Part shown: one piece after another, positions 11,079 through 21,718 of the stretch
How positions within the stretch are numbered: position 1 is the stretch's first letter
Layout: every line of letters starts with the position of its first letter
Assembly (NCBI RefSeq): GCF_014648995.1
Contig: NZ_BMSE01000005.1
Location: 124,001 to 188,000 of the forward strand
Direction of reading: 5' to 3'
Length of the DNA stretch: 64,000 bases
Source: Streptomyces massasporeus
Lineage (GTDB): Bacteria; Actinomycetota; Actinomycetes; Streptomycetales; Streptomycetaceae
Program-made: the position numbers and the translations under genes
Notes under the pieces: model-generated
Told to the model about the DNA's origin: nothing
What the model saw: the letters and a program-made list of their open reading frames with translations, nothing else
The model's database searches: none

Positions 11079-11697
11079 GACAGGCCCCGAGACGCTGCGC
11101 CGGAGCCCCCTGGCCCCTCTGGAGGAGCGGATGCGGGAGGCCGCCGTCACCGGCGCACGCGGCGTCACGCTGACCGAACTGCCGTTCCTCACCATGGTCA
11201 ACCTGCGCGTCGACCCCTCCTCCGAGACGGCCGGCCGGATCGAGACGGCCCTGGGGGCGCCGCTCCCGCGCCGGTGCGGTGACACCGCCGCGTCCGGCCC
11301 CCGCACGATCCTCTGGCTGGGCCCCGACGAATGGCTCGTGCTCTCCCCGCCCGAGGAGGCCGCCGCGTCGCGGGAGCCGGAGGCCGTCGCATTGCGGGAC
11401 GCGCTGGGGTCGGATCCGGGGTCGGTCGTGGACGTCTCCGCGAACCGCACCACGCTGGAGCTGAGCGGCCCCAGCGCCCGGCAGGTCCTGGAGAAGGGGT
11501 GCCCGCTCGACCTGCATCCCCGGGCCTTCGGTCCGGGCCGGGCGATGTCGACCACGGTGGGGCCCGTCGCCGTACTGCTCTGGCAGGTCGACGACGCACC
11601 GACGTACCGGCTGCTGCCGCGCTCCTCGTTCGCCGACTACCTGGCGCGCTGGCTCGTCGACGCGATGAGCGAGTTCAGCCGACCGGAGGTGCCGTGA
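11071..11697 (+). CDS. soxG: Sarcosine oxidase subunit gamma
   Basis: A 208-residue SoxG-family protein; the ATG at 11071 overlaps the soxA stop by 8 bp (a GTG at 11068 is an alternative). It resembles a GcvT-like fold fragment ([14 protein letters not shown], then [14 protein letters not shown]). It is the fourth subunit of the complex and needed for stability. The stop overlaps the purU start. Confidence 0.9.
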   Translation: MAETGPETLRRSPLAPLEERMREAAVTGARGVTLTELPFLTMVNLRVDPSSETAGRIETALGAPLPRRCGDTAASGPRTILWLGPDEWLVLSPPEEAAASREPEAVALRDALGSDPGSVVDVSANRTTLELSGPSARQVLEKGCPLDLHPRAFGPGRAMSTTVGPVAVLLWQVDDAPTYRLLPRSSFADYLARWLVDAMSEFSRPEVP

Positions 11698-12554
11698 TGG
11701 AACCGGCCGAGCACATCCTCACCCTCGACTGCCCCGAATCGCCCGGCATCGTCGCCGCCGTCTCGCGGTTCCTGCTCGACCACGGCAGCGACATCATCGA
11801 CAACCACCAGTTCGGTGACCGCCGGGACGGCCACTTCTTCATGCGGGTGCGCTTCGCGGCACCCGGCGGCGAGGACACCACAGAGCTCCTGCGCCGTGAA
11901 TTCACCGCCGTGGCCGCGCCGTTCGCCATGCGCTGGCACCTCGAACCGGTCGGCACCCGCCGCCGCGTACTGATCATGGTGTCCCGCTACGACCACTGCC
12001 TCAACGATCTGCTCTTCCGTACCCGTAGCGGGGATCTGCCCATCGACGTGGTCGCGGTGGTCTCCAACCACCGCGACCACGAGGCGCTGGTCACCTGGCA
12101 CGGCATCCCGTTCTTCCACGTGCCCGTCACCGCCGCGACCAAGCCGGAGGCCGAGGCCCGGCTTCTCGGCATCGTCGACTCGTTCGACGTCGAACTGGTC
12201 GTCCTGGCGCGCTACATGCAGGTGCTCTCCGACGACCTGTGCACCCGGCTGCCCGGCCGGATGATCAACATCCACCACTCGTTCCTGCCGAGCTTCAAGG
12301 GCGCCAAGCCCTACCACCAGGCCCACGAACGCGGCGTCAAACTCGTCGGCGCGACCGCCCACTACGTCACGGCGGACCTCGACGAAGGCCCGATCATCGC
12401 CCAGGAGGTCATCGACGTCGACCACAGCCACACGCCCGAGGACCTCGCCGCCATCGGCCGCGACGCGGAGTCGGCGGCCCTGGCGCGGGCGGTGCGCTGG
12501 CACTGCGAGGGCCGGGTGTTCGTCCAGGGCCGCCGCACGGTGATCCTCCGCTGA
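11697..12554 (+). CDS. purU: Formyltetrahydrofolate deformylase
   Basis: A 285-residue PurU: N-terminal ACT domain (about 7-80, LTLDCPESPGIVAAVSRF) followed by a formyltransferase-fold catalytic domain with INIHHSFLPSFKGAKPYHQA and the downstream Asp in TADLDEGPII. It hydrolyses 10-formyl-THF to formate and THF. Placed last in the sarcosine operon, it would return THF that sarcosine oxidase needs as acceptor. It overlaps the soxG stop. Confidence 0.95.
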   Translation: MEPAEHILTLDCPESPGIVAAVSRFLLDHGSDIIDNHQFGDRRDGHFFMRVRFAAPGGEDTTELLRREFTAVAAPFAMRWHLEPVGTRRRVLIMVSRYDHCLNDLLFRTRSGDLPIDVVAVVSNHRDHEALVTWHGIPFFHVPVTAATKPEAEARLLGIVDSFDVELVVLARYMQVLSDDLCTRLPGRMINIHHSFLPSFKGAKPYHQAHERGVKLVGATAHYVTADLDEGPIIAQEVIDVDHSHTPEDLAAIGRDAESAALARAVRWHCEGRVFVQGRRTVILR

Positions 12555-12602
12555 GGCAAGAGCCGGTCGACGGATCGTTGAGGGCACGTCGACAAGGATC
12601 GG

Positions 12603-13052
12603 TCAGGGCCGGTCGATACGGATGAGGGTCTGCTGCCCGGTCGCGACGAGCCCCCGCCGGCCGTCCTCGACGCCGAACACCTCCAGCCGGCACACGGTCA
12701 GCGTCCGTCCGGACTTCAGGACCGTGCCGATCGCCTCCAAGTGGTCGCCGACGGCCGGTGACAGGAGGTTGATCTTGTACTCGACGGTGAGCACGTCGGC
12801 CCCCTCGGGGAACAGGGTGAGGGCCGCGTAGCCGCCCGCGCTGTCCGCGACGGCGCTGGTCGCGCCCGCGTGGAAGTAGCCGTGCTGCTGGGTGACTTCG
12901 GGGCGGCTCGGCAGCTCGATGTGGACACATCCGGGCGCGATCCGGGTGATCCGGGCGCCGAGGTGGGCCATCAGGCCCTGGCGGGTGAAGCTGTCCCGGA
13001 CGCGTGCCTGCGTCCCGGGGCTCGCCTGTTCCTGAAGGGGCTGCTCGTCCAC
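12603..13052 (-). CDS. PaaI-family hotdog thioesterase
   Basis: A 149-residue single hotdog domain. The core helix reads HGYFHAGATSAVADSAGGYAA, with the conserved HxG and downstream acidic residue of PaaI thioesterases, and a C-terminal TGQQTLIR strand. It likely hydrolyses acyl- or aryl-CoA esters. It lies 36 bp before the LysE gene's stop on the same strand and is convergent with purU; the substrate is unknown. Confidence 0.85.
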   Translation of the reverse strand: MDEQPLQEQASPGTQARVRDSFTRQGLMAHLGARITRIAPGCVHIELPSRPEVTQQHGYFHAGATSAVADSAGGYAALTLFPEGADVLTVEYKINLLSPAVGDHLEAIGTVLKSGRTLTVCRLEVFGVEDGRRGLVATGQQTLIRIDRP

Positions 13053-13088
13053 GTACGCTCCTTCGACAGGGCAGGATGCTCGGGTCCG

Positions 13089-13715
13089 TCAGCCGGCCAG
13101 GCGTTCCACGAGCAGGAACCCGCCGATGACGATCATCATCGCACCGGAGATCCGGGTCACCGCCCGGGCCGCGGAGGGCCTGGTCCTCAGGACCGTGCGG
13201 GCGAGGACTCCGACGGTGAGGTAGACGACGGCGCACGCGGTCATGTGCAGCGAGCCGAGCAGACCGGTCTGACCGGCGACCGGCCACGCCCCCGCGGGAT
13301 CGATGAACTGCGGGAACAGGGAGAAGTACAGCAGGAGCGCCTTGGGATTCAGGCCGCTGATCCCGATTCCTCTGAGCACGACCCGCAGCCGGGAGGAGCC
13401 CTCGGTGCCCACCTCCGCCTCCGAGGCCGTCAAGGTCGCCGGCCGGCGGAGCACTCCCCAGCCGAGCCACACCAGGTAGCCGGCCCCGGCCACGGTGAGC
13501 GCGGTGAGCAGCGTCCCGGAGCTCGCCACGATCACCACCAGTCCGGCCACCGCGAGCAGGGTGTACCCCGCGTATCCGGCCACCAGCCCGGCGACCGCCG
13601 GCACGACCGACCGGTCCCGCAGGCCCGCCGTGATCGCGTAGGCCCAGTCCGCGCCCGGCGTGAATATCAGCAGCAGATCCACTGCCAGGAAGGCCGCCAG
13701 CGTGGTCGTATCCAT
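13089..13715 (-). CDS. LysE-family amino acid exporter
   Basis: A 208-residue integral membrane protein with about six hydrophobic segments and the LysE/RhtB hallmark near residues 18-30 (FTPGADWAYAIT) and GLNPKALLLYF in the middle. It is divergent from an AsnC/Lrp regulator at 13827, the classic arrangement for regulated amino acid export. It probably exports a basic or neutral amino acid at the plasma membrane. Confidence 0.88.
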   Translation of the reverse strand: MDTTTLAAFLAVDLLLIFTPGADWAYAITAGLRDRSVVPAVAGLVAGYAGYTLLAVAGLVVIVASSGTLLTALTVAGAGYLVWLGWGVLRRPATLTASEAEVGTEGSSRLRVVLRGIGISGLNPKALLLYFSLFPQFIDPAGAWPVAGQTGLLGSLHMTACAVVYLTVGVLARTVLRTRPSAARAVTRISGAMMIVIGGFLLVERLAG

Positions 13716-13826
13716 CGATCGTTCCCTCTCACGTGCTGTGGTGCGAGAGGAAGGCTAGGCCGGATCGGCCCGAAGGTGTTCCCTTCTTTACCCCTTGATC
13801 GCGGGATCCGGGGCAGAATCTTCTCC

Positions 13827-14279
13827 ATGGATGCCCTGGACCGGAAAATTCTTACCGAGCTGCAGCTGGACGGCCGTCTCACGGTCACCGAGCTGGCCGC
13901 ACGCGTGCAGCTGAGCGTCTCGCCCTGCCACCGCAGGCTGCGCGATCTCGAACGCGAGGGTGCGATCCGCGGCTACCGCGCGATGGTGGACCCGGCCGCC
14001 GTGGGCCTGAACTTCGAGGCCCTGGTCTTCGTCACCCTGCGCTGGGAGGACGCCGACACCGTCTCCGCGTTCGAAGAGGCCGTGGCCGCCGTCCCGCACG
14101 TGCTCCAGGCCCAGCGCCTGTTCGGCGACCCCGACTACCTGCTGCGCGTCGCCACCACCGACCTGGGCGCCTTCCAGCAGCTCTACGACCAGCAGCTGGC
14201 ACGGCTGCCCGGCGTGCAGCGCCTCAACTCCACCCTCGTCATGAAGCACATCGTCGACGACCGCCCGCTGCCCGGGTGA
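13827..14279 (+). CDS. Lrp/AsnC-family transcriptional regulator
   Basis: A 150-residue regulator: N-terminal HTH (about 1-60, MDALDRKILTELQ through SVSPCHRRLRDLE) and C-terminal RAM/ligand domain (about 68-145). It is divergent from the LysE exporter across 111 bp, so it most likely activates that exporter when its amino acid effector accumulates. The ATG at 13827 gives the standard family length. Confidence 0.9.
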   Translation: MDALDRKILTELQLDGRLTVTELAARVQLSVSPCHRRLRDLEREGAIRGYRAMVDPAAVGLNFEALVFVTLRWEDADTVSAFEEAVAAVPHVLQAQRLFGDPDYLLRVATTDLGAFQQLYDQQLARLPGVQRLNSTLVMKHIVDDRPLPG

Positions 14280-14304
14280 GCGGCCGTCGCACGTGCGGCG
14301 GGCC

Positions 14305-15255
14305 TCAGCCCTCCAGCCCTCCGGCGAACGGCATCGCCCGCCACTTCTCGACGGCCGGCTTCAGCGCGTCCACCAGCAGGGGCAGCTGCGGCGCGAGGGC
14401 GAGGCAGGCCACCGCGCGGGACATGCCCACCGCGTTGACGACCCGCAGCACGTCCTGGTCCAGCCGGCGCAGCCCCAGGCGCCCGGCGGCGGCGTCGTAC
14501 GCGGCCTCGCACTCGGGGCCGAAGGCCGCCAGATCCCACTCGACCGGCCCGAGCGTGGTCAGTTCGAAGTCGGAGTACAGTGCGCCGTCCGGCCCGGAGA
14601 CGATGTTGGCCGCCGGGGCGTCCCCGTGGACCGGCTGGAGCCCGACGCCGGGGAACACGGCCTCGAACCCCGCGCGTGAGCCGACGACCGGCTCCAGTAC
14701 CTCCCACTCGCGCCGCGCCCGGTCGAGATCGGCCGGATCCAGGAGATCGGGGCGGCCTTCGAGCACGGCGAGCCCGTCGGTGACGAACCGCGGTTCGGCC
14801 GCCGACAGGAACGGCAGCTCGCCCGGGTAGGCGCGCAGCGCGGCGTGCAGGTCGGCGACCAGGCCGGCGTGGCGCACATAGTCGGGCTCGGCGCTCTGGT
14901 CCAGCTCGACGAACTGCCAGAACGTCATCGAGAACCCGTCGCGCGTCACGGGCTCCCGGGGCACGAGCGGACTCGGCGGGATCACCGGATGCCCGTGATC
15001 CGCGAGCCATCCCACCACGTCCAGCTCCTGCCGCTGCCGGGCGGCCTGGGACTCGGCGTCGGTGTACGAGGGCAACACGGTCGGCACCCTGACCACCACG
15101 GGTGACGGAGCCAGGTGCACCACGACCGAGAACACGTCGTAGATGACCCTCGCGTCACCCACGTCGAGCCCCAGCTCCCGCCCGGCGGCGACGGCGGCGG
15201 CGAGGGCGCGGGAGGTGCGGGCGGACATCTGATCAGGTGTCAAGAAGCCTTCCAT
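14305..15255 (-). CDS. Aminoglycoside phosphotransferase-fold protein
   Basis: A 316-residue APH/choline-kinase-fold protein. The catalytic loop reads PVHGDAPAANIV (HGDxxxxN) and the metal site follows as YSDFELTTLGP. Members phosphorylate small hydroxylated molecules. Nothing nearby fixes the substrate, and an antibiotic resistance role is not supported by context. It is convergent with the AsnC gene. Confidence 0.8.
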   Translation of the reverse strand: MEGFLTPDQMSARTSRALAAAVAAGRELGLDVGDARVIYDVFSVVVHLAPSPVVVRVPTVLPSYTDAESQAARQRQELDVVGWLADHGHPVIPPSPLVPREPVTRDGFSMTFWQFVELDQSAEPDYVRHAGLVADLHAALRAYPGELPFLSAAEPRFVTDGLAVLEGRPDLLDPADLDRARREWEVLEPVVGSRAGFEAVFPGVGLQPVHGDAPAANIVSGPDGALYSDFELTTLGPVEWDLAAFGPECEAAYDAAAGRLGLRRLDQDVLRVVNAVGMSRAVACLALAPQLPLLVDALKPAVEKWRAMPFAGGLEG

Positions 15256-16402
<1,147 letters not shown>

Positions 16403-16459
16403 TCCGATTCTTCCCCCGATTCTTCCTGGACCGCCCCGGGGCGGCATGGTGACATCGTC

Positions 16460-16491
16460 AGGGCCGGCAGCGGATCCCGCCCGCCGGCCCT
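16460..16491 (+). terminator. Hairpin terminator after the hydrolase gene
   Basis: Nine-base perfect arms AGGGCCGGC / GCCGGCCCT with a 14-base loop, 57 bp after the hydrolase stop and just ahead of the AraC regulator gene. Confidence 0.6.
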
Positions 16492-16515
16492 TGATCATGC
16501 CCAGGGGGAGTCCAG

Positions 16516-17577
16516 GTGTCCGTCGTCCTATCCACCGCGTCACTGCCGGCGGCCGACCGGGGGGAGCGCTGGCACCACGCCGTGTCCCGGACCTTCATCC
16601 CGCTCGACGTACGACTCCTGGAGGACGATCCGTCGCCCGGCAGCATCGTCAGCCACCGGCTGGGTTCCTTACAGGTCTCGCGGGTCCAGGCGGGCCCGCA
16701 GGTCGTGACGCGCAGCAGGCGGCTGATCGCCCGGGACGGCAAGCGGTTCCTCATCCTGACCCTGCAGCGGCGGGGCAGCGCATTCAAGGAACAGGACGGC
16801 AGACAGGCCCGCATCGGGCCGGGCGACTTCTCCCTCTCCGACTCCTCGCGGCTGTTCCGCAAGAAGGTGCAGGACGAGTTCAGCTTCACCTCCTTCCACT
16901 TCCCCCGCGAGGATCTCCGGGTGCGCGACGAGGACCTGCGGGCGCTGACGGCCACGGCGTTCTCCGGCCGGGAGGGCAGCGCCGCCCTGGTGGGGACCTA
17001 CTTCGCGCGCCTGGCACGTGAGGCGGGGCATCTCGACGCCTTGGCCGGCCGCCAGTTCGCCGCCACGGCGCTCGACCTGCTGGCGCTGCTGATCAACGAG
17101 CGGAGCGGCCGCTTCACCCCCCAGGGCCCGGAGACCGCCGCGGCCACCCTCGTGCGGGTCAAGGACCACATCCGGCGCCACCTCGCCGACCCCGGCCTGG
17201 CACCGCCCGGGATCGCCGCCGCGCACTTCATGTCGGTCCGCTACCTGCACAAGCTGTTCCAGGCGGAGGGCGTCACGGTCGGGGAGTGGATCCGGACGCA
17301 GCGGCTTGAGGCGTGCCGCCGGGATCTGCTGCGCGCTCCGGCCCTGGGGCACGGGGTCGCGGCCGTCGCCCGGCGCTGGGGATTCACGAGCCCCAGCCAC
17401 TTCAGCCGTGCCTTCCGGGCGGCCTACGGGACGACGCCCCGCGCGTGGCAGATCAACGGGCTGTCCGGCGAAGGGACCGGCGGCGGTGACGGCGAGGGGA
17501 CGGGCGACGGGGCAGGCGTGGGGGCACCGTACACGGCGGAGCGGGAACGTCCCGGCGGACCGGCTCGTTGCCCATGA
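16516..17577 (+). CDS. AraC-family transcriptional regulator
   Basis: A 353-residue regulator starting at GTG with GGGGGAG upstream. The N-terminal half resembles the AraC-binding-like (cupin) domain of FeaR/NahR-type regulators; the C-terminal double HTH spans about 215-315 (VRYLHKLFQAEGVTVGEWI, then RRWGFTSPSHFSRAFRAAYG). The last 40 residues are a low-complexity Gly/Glu/Asp tail. The target is unknown; the neighbouring DUF5701 gene is a candidate. Confidence 0.88.
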   Translation: MSVVLSTASLPAADRGERWHHAVSRTFIPLDVRLLEDDPSPGSIVSHRLGSLQVSRVQAGPQVVTRSRRLIARDGKRFLILTLQRRGSAFKEQDGRQARIGPGDFSLSDSSRLFRKKVQDEFSFTSFHFPREDLRVRDEDLRALTATAFSGREGSAALVGTYFARLAREAGHLDALAGRQFAATALDLLALLINERSGRFTPQGPETAAATLVRVKDHIRRHLADPGLAPPGIAAAHFMSVRYLHKLFQAEGVTVGEWIRTQRLEACRRDLLRAPALGHGVAAVARRWGFTSPSHFSRAFRAAYGTTPRAWQINGLSGEGTGGGDGEGTGDGAGVGAPYTAERERPGGPARCP

Positions 17578-17659
17578 GTTCGCGCAGGTCCGAAGTCGCC
17601 CGGCGGGAGACTTCGTCCCGCTTTCGAGTTCGCCCCATGTCGCCCACCCGAGGAGCATC

Positions 17660-18328
17660 GTGCCCGACACCACGCCCGACCCGTCCACCGTCCTCCCCGC
17701 ACTCCCGGACCTGAGCGCGCAGGCCGAGCGGCTGATCGAGCTGGGGGTGCACGAGAGGGCCGGCCTGCCCGCCGACGAGATCCGCACCTTCGCCGCGCAG
17801 GCCGCAGCCGGTGCCGACGGCGACGGTGCCCTGCTGGCCGTGCACCCGGACCGGGCCCCCGCCTCCGCCCTCGCACCGCTGCTCCGCCGCGACGGCAAGC
17901 CGGGCTTCGTCGTCGTCGACATGCCCGACGTCGACGAGTTCACCCCCTGTTCCCTCGAACTGCCCGACGCACCGCTCTACCTGGTCTCCGGCATCGACCG
18001 CGGCGACCACATGTCCAACTGGTCCCCGGACGAGGCCCTGCCCGCCCTCACCAAGGAGGACCGCACCCCGCTGGTGCTCACCGAGGGCATCCACTGGGTG
18101 CTCCAGCAACCCGAGGCCCTGGAGCGCAACCTCTGCTTCATGACCATCGGCTCCCGGCTGCGCAAGCCCAACGGCACCCTGGACGCCCGCACCCCGGCCA
18201 TCTGGATCAGCAACGGCACCGGCCGGGACGGCCGCGAGCGCCGCAACGCCCCCAAGGTCGGCTGGTGCTGGTGGAACAACCGGCACACCTGGCTGGGCTT
18301 CGCGTCCACGACGGGCCGCAGAGGCTGA
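17660..18328 (+). CDS. DUF5701 family protein
   Basis: A 222-residue protein from the GTG at 17660, with GAGGAGC 5 bases upstream. It has no signal peptide or membrane segment. Recognisable stretches are VVDMPDVDEFTP, YLVSGIDRGDHMSNWSPDEAL and the Trp-rich end GWCWWNNRHTWLGF. I recognise the family as DUF5701 of actinobacteria, function unknown. It ends 10 bp from the convergent regulator gene. Confidence 0.7.
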   Translation: MPDTTPDPSTVLPALPDLSAQAERLIELGVHERAGLPADEIRTFAAQAAAGADGDGALLAVHPDRAPASALAPLLRRDGKPGFVVVDMPDVDEFTPCSLELPDAPLYLVSGIDRGDHMSNWSPDEALPALTKEDRTPLVLTEGIHWVLQQPEALERNLCFMTIGSRLRKPNGTLDARTPAIWISNGTGRDGRERRNAPKVGWCWWNNRHTWLGFASTTGRRG

Positions 18329-18338
18329 AGCGGGTCGG

Positions 18339-20663
18339 TCATTGCACGAACCGGACGAGCGGCACCGGCCGGCCCGCGGTCAGCGCGGCGAGGCCGGTGT
18401 GCGCCTCGTCCCGCACGTCCGCGGGAACGCGGCTCTCCAGCGCGAGCACGGCCTGGTACTCGGCGGCGGCCTCGGCCCGTTCGCCGAGCCGGGCCAGCGC
18501 ATGCGCCAGATGCAGGTGGACCTTGCCCGCCTGCTTGTGCCACCCGCGGTCGTCGAACTGCCCGCGTATGGACCGCAGCGCCTCGACGGCCTCCTCCCAC
18601 CGCCCCTCGTCGAGATGGACGAACGACACCGCGTAGACGGCGGACAGGGCGGTGAACTCCCGTACGTTGGACGGAATCCGGTCCCGGTGGCGGGGATCCG
18701 CGAGCGTGTCCATGATGCCCCGGCAGGTCTCCACGGCAGCCTGAGCGCGCCCCGCTCCGCGCAGCACCCGGATCATCCCGCAGGACACCTGGAGATAGCC
18801 GTTGACGTCGTCCGCCTCGGTGAACAGCTCCGCCGCCCGGTGATAGTGGTCGGCCGCGGCCGCCAGATCGTCGGCGGTGTCCCGCAGCCAGCCGAGATAG
18901 GCGTGGGCCCACGCCTGCTGGCGGACGTCGCCGGCCGTCCCGGCGAGACGCAGTGCGGTCGTGGCCGACTCCACCGCCTCGTCGTGCCGGCGGGCGCACG
19001 CCCAGTACGCCCAGGCGAGGTAGTTGCGGTGGGTCGCCTCCAGCGCGGCGTCGCCCAGGGCGGCCCCGGCCGCGGCGGCCCGCTCGTAGACCTCCACCCA
19101 GTGGCCCCAGGACACCCAGTGGTCGGAGAACCAGTGCATGGCCTCCGCGACCTCGGCGACCCGCGCGTGCTCGCCGTGCGCCGCGGCCTCGCGGAACGCG
19201 GCCAGCCACGTGTCGCCCTCGGTCTTGATCCAGCGCGCCGCCTGCTCACGGTCGTCCAGGGCGACCAGCCGGCCGGGGTCCGCCGGTGGCATGCCGTAGT
19301 CCGGCTCGTGCCAGCGGCCGGCCAGGACGGCCGTGTCCAGCAGCCAGTGCCGCAACCGCGAGCGCGCCGCGCGCGAGGCCTCCTCTCCCTCCTCGGCACG
19401 GCGACGGGAGGCCGCGTACAGGCGCAGCAGGTCGTGCAGCCGGTAACGGTCCTGACGAGACGTCATGAGCAGCCCGGCCTCCAGCAGTTCCTCCAGAAGG
19501 TCCTCGGCGTCGGCCAGGGGCACGTCCGCGAGCACGGCGGCCGGGGCCGCGCCGAAGTCCCCGCCGGGCAGCAGCGACAGCAGTCGGAACGTCCGGGCGG
19601 CCTCGGGCGCGAGGCGGGAACAGGACAGCGCGAAGGCGGAGTTGACCCGCAGATCGCCCGCGCTGAGCGCGTCCAGCCTGCGGTCCTCGTCGGCGAGCCG
19701 GCCGGCGAGCCGATCGAGGCTCCAGTTGGTGCGGGTGGCGGCCCAGTTCGCGGCCACCCGCAGCGCCAGCGGCAGATGCCCGCACCGTTCGGTCACGACG
19801 TCCGCGGCCCCCGGCTCGGCGTCCACCCGCCCGGCGCCCACGACGGCACGCAGCAGTGCGGCGGACTCCTGCGGGCTCAGCGCCCCGAGTTCGACCCGCC
19901 GCACTCCCTCCAGACCGGTGAGCGTACGGCGGCTCGTCACCACCACGAGCAGCCGCCCGGCCCGCGGCAGCAGCGGTCTGACCTGGGCCTCGCTGCCCGC
20001 GTTGTCCAGGACCAGGACCGCGCGCAGCCCGGCGGCGATCTCGTGGAAGCGCGCGAGGCGCTCCTCGGAGGTCAGCCGGGCCAGCTCGGCGTCCCCGACG
20101 CCCCACGAGCCCAGCAGCCCGGCCACGGCCTGCTCCGCCGGCAGCGGCCGCTCGTCCAGTCCTCGCATGTCGACCAGGAACGCCCCGTCGGGACAGGGCC
20201 ACCCCGGCTCTTCGGCCAGCCGGACGGCCAGCGAGGTCTTGCCACTGCCGGGCGGACCCGACACCACGGCCGCCGGCGGCGCGACCCCTCGCCCCTCGGC
20301 GGCCTCGTGGGCGAGGGCGCGCAGCACGGCCAGTTCCGCCTGCCGGCCGACGAAGTCCCGTACACCCCGCGGCAGTGTGTGGGGCGAGGCCCTGGCGAAC
20401 TCGGCGGGCCGCGCGCCGGGACGGGCCGCCCGGGCGGCCGCGAGGAGGTCGGCGTGCGCCGCCTCGTCCAGATCCAGGCCCTGGGCGAGCGCGGTGATGG
20501 TGCCCCGGTGCGGACGCCGGCTCCGGCCCCGCTCCATGTCCCCGATGGCCCGCCCCGAGATGCCCGACGCCTCGGCCAGTTCCTCGATCGTCAGCCGGCG
20601 ACTCTGCCGCAATCCGCGCAGCAGCCGGCCGAACGGCGCCGCGATCCCCACCCCAGTGCCCAC
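18339..20663 (-). CDS. XRE-HTH / NB-ARC ATPase / TPR regulator
   Basis: A 774-residue STAND-type regulator: N-terminal helix-turn-helix (about 10-65, LTIEELAEASGISGRAIGDME), NB-ARC ATPase with Walker A GPPGSGKT near 141-148 and Walker B AVLVLDNAG, and a long TPR region (about 470-765). Such proteins are large ATP-dependent activators, often beside secondary metabolite clusters. It lies 54 bp from the last gene of the rmlB operon, so it may mark the left edge of the cluster; direct control is not shown. Confidence 0.85.
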   Translation of the reverse strand: MGTGVGIAAPFGRLLRGLRQSRRLTIEELAEASGISGRAIGDMERGRSRRPHRGTITALAQGLDLDEAAHADLLAAARAARPGARPAEFARASPHTLPRGVRDFVGRQAELAVLRALAHEAAEGRGVAPPAAVVSGPPGSGKTSLAVRLAEEPGWPCPDGAFLVDMRGLDERPLPAEQAVAGLLGSWGVGDAELARLTSEERLARFHEIAAGLRAVLVLDNAGSEAQVRPLLPRAGRLLVVVTSRRTLTGLEGVRRVELGALSPQESAALLRAVVGAGRVDAEPGAADVVTERCGHLPLALRVAANWAATRTNWSLDRLAGRLADEDRRLDALSAGDLRVNSAFALSCSRLAPEAARTFRLLSLLPGGDFGAAPAAVLADVPLADAEDLLEELLEAGLLMTSRQDRYRLHDLLRLYAASRRRAEEGEEASRAARSRLRHWLLDTAVLAGRWHEPDYGMPPADPGRLVALDDREQAARWIKTEGDTWLAAFREAAAHGEHARVAEVAEAMHWFSDHWVSWGHWVEVYERAAAAGAALGDAALEATHRNYLAWAYWACARRHDEAVESATTALRLAGTAGDVRQQAWAHAYLGWLRDTADDLAAAADHYHRAAELFTEADDVNGYLQVSCGMIRVLRGAGRAQAAVETCRGIMDTLADPRHRDRIPSNVREFTALSAVYAVSFVHLDEGRWEEAVEALRSIRGQFDDRGWHKQAGKVHLHLAHALARLGERAEAAAEYQAVLALESRVPADVRDEAHTGLAALTAGRPVPLVRFVQ

Positions 20664-20717
20664 CGCGCGATGATACGTCCGGCGGCCCGCGCACCCTTCG
20701 GGCGCAGGTCGCAGGGG

Positions 20718-21704
20718 TCACACGGCGCGGCCCGCGGGGCGCAGGAGCGGTTCCCACCACGCGCGGTTGGCGCGGTACCACGCCACCGTCTCGGCCAGAC
20801 CCGCCGACAGCGGGACGGTCGGTCCGTAGCCGAGCTCGCGGGTGATCCTGGAGTGGTCGACGCAGTAGCGCCGGTCGTGGCCCTTTCGGTCCTCGACCCA
20901 GCGGATCTGCTCCCACGAGGCGCCGCAGGCCCGCACCAGGCGGTCGACGAGATCGCGGTTGGCCAGCGGTGTACCGCCGCCGATGTTGTAGGTCCCGCCC
21001 GGGCGCCCCCGCGTCCGCACCCGTTCCACGGCCCGGACATGGTCCTCTACGTGCAGCCAGTCCCGCACGTTGCCCCCGTCGCCGTACAGCGGGGCCTCCC
21101 GGCCGTCGAGCAGCCGGGTGATGAACAGCGGGATCAGCTTCTCGGGGAACTGGTACGGGCCGTAGTTGTTGGAGCAGCGGGTGACCCGGACGTCCAGGCC
21201 GTGCGTGCGGTGCTGGGCGAGGGCGAGCAGGTCCCCGGCCGCCTTGGACGCCGCGTACGGGCTGTTCGGCCGGACCGGGGAGTCTTCGCCCCACGCGCCT
21301 TGGTCGATGGACCCGTAGACCTCGTCGGTGGAGATGTGGACGAACGGCCCGACCCGATGGCGCAGCGCGGCGTCCAGCAGGACCTGCGTACCCGTCACGT
21401 TCGTCCGTACGAAGTCCGCCGCGCTGTCGATGGACCGGTCGACATGGGACTCGGCGGCGAAGTGCACCACGTGGTCGTGCGCCCGCATCAGCGCGTCGAC
21501 CAACTCGGTGTCACAGATGTCCCCCTGGACGAAGGTCAGCCCCGGATGGTCCGCCACCGGCGCGAGGTTCGCCCGGTTGCCGGCGTAGGTGAGGGCGTCC
21601 AGCACGGTGACGGTGACGTCACCCGGGCCGCCGGGGCCGAGGACGGTACGCACATAATGGGAGCCGATGAAACCCGCTCCGCCCGTGACGAGCACTCTGG
21701 TCAT
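20718..21704 (-). CDS. rmlB: dTDP-glucose 4,6-dehydratase
   Basis: A 328-residue extended SDR. NAD motif GGAGFIG at 8-14, the catalytic STDEVYG (Thr-Asp-Glu) and the YAASK Tyr/Lys pair are all present. It converts dTDP-glucose to dTDP-4-keto-6-deoxyglucose, the branch point for both predicted sugars. The ATG at 21704 is chosen because the family's N terminus MTRVLVTGG begins there. It follows the C-methyltransferase gene by 14 bp on the same strand. Confidence 0.95.
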   Translation of the reverse strand: MTRVLVTGGAGFIGSHYVRTVLGPGGPGDVTVTVLDALTYAGNRANLAPVADHPGLTFVQGDICDTELVDALMRAHDHVVHFAAESHVDRSIDSAADFVRTNVTGTQVLLDAALRHRVGPFVHISTDEVYGSIDQGAWGEDSPVRPNSPYAASKAAGDLLALAQHRTHGLDVRVTRCSNNYGPYQFPEKLIPLFITRLLDGREAPLYGDGGNVRDWLHVEDHVRAVERVRTRGRPGGTYNIGGGTPLANRDLVDRLVRACGASWEQIRWVEDRKGHDRRYCVDHSRITRELGYGPTVPLSAGLAETVAWYRANRAWWEPLLRPAGRAV

Positions 21705-21718
21705 GGCAGTTCGCGCTT

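Noticed and set aside
14305..15255. Antibiotic resistance phosphotransferase
   Set aside because: Only the general fold is visible and the gene lies outside the cluster; no substrate evidence.
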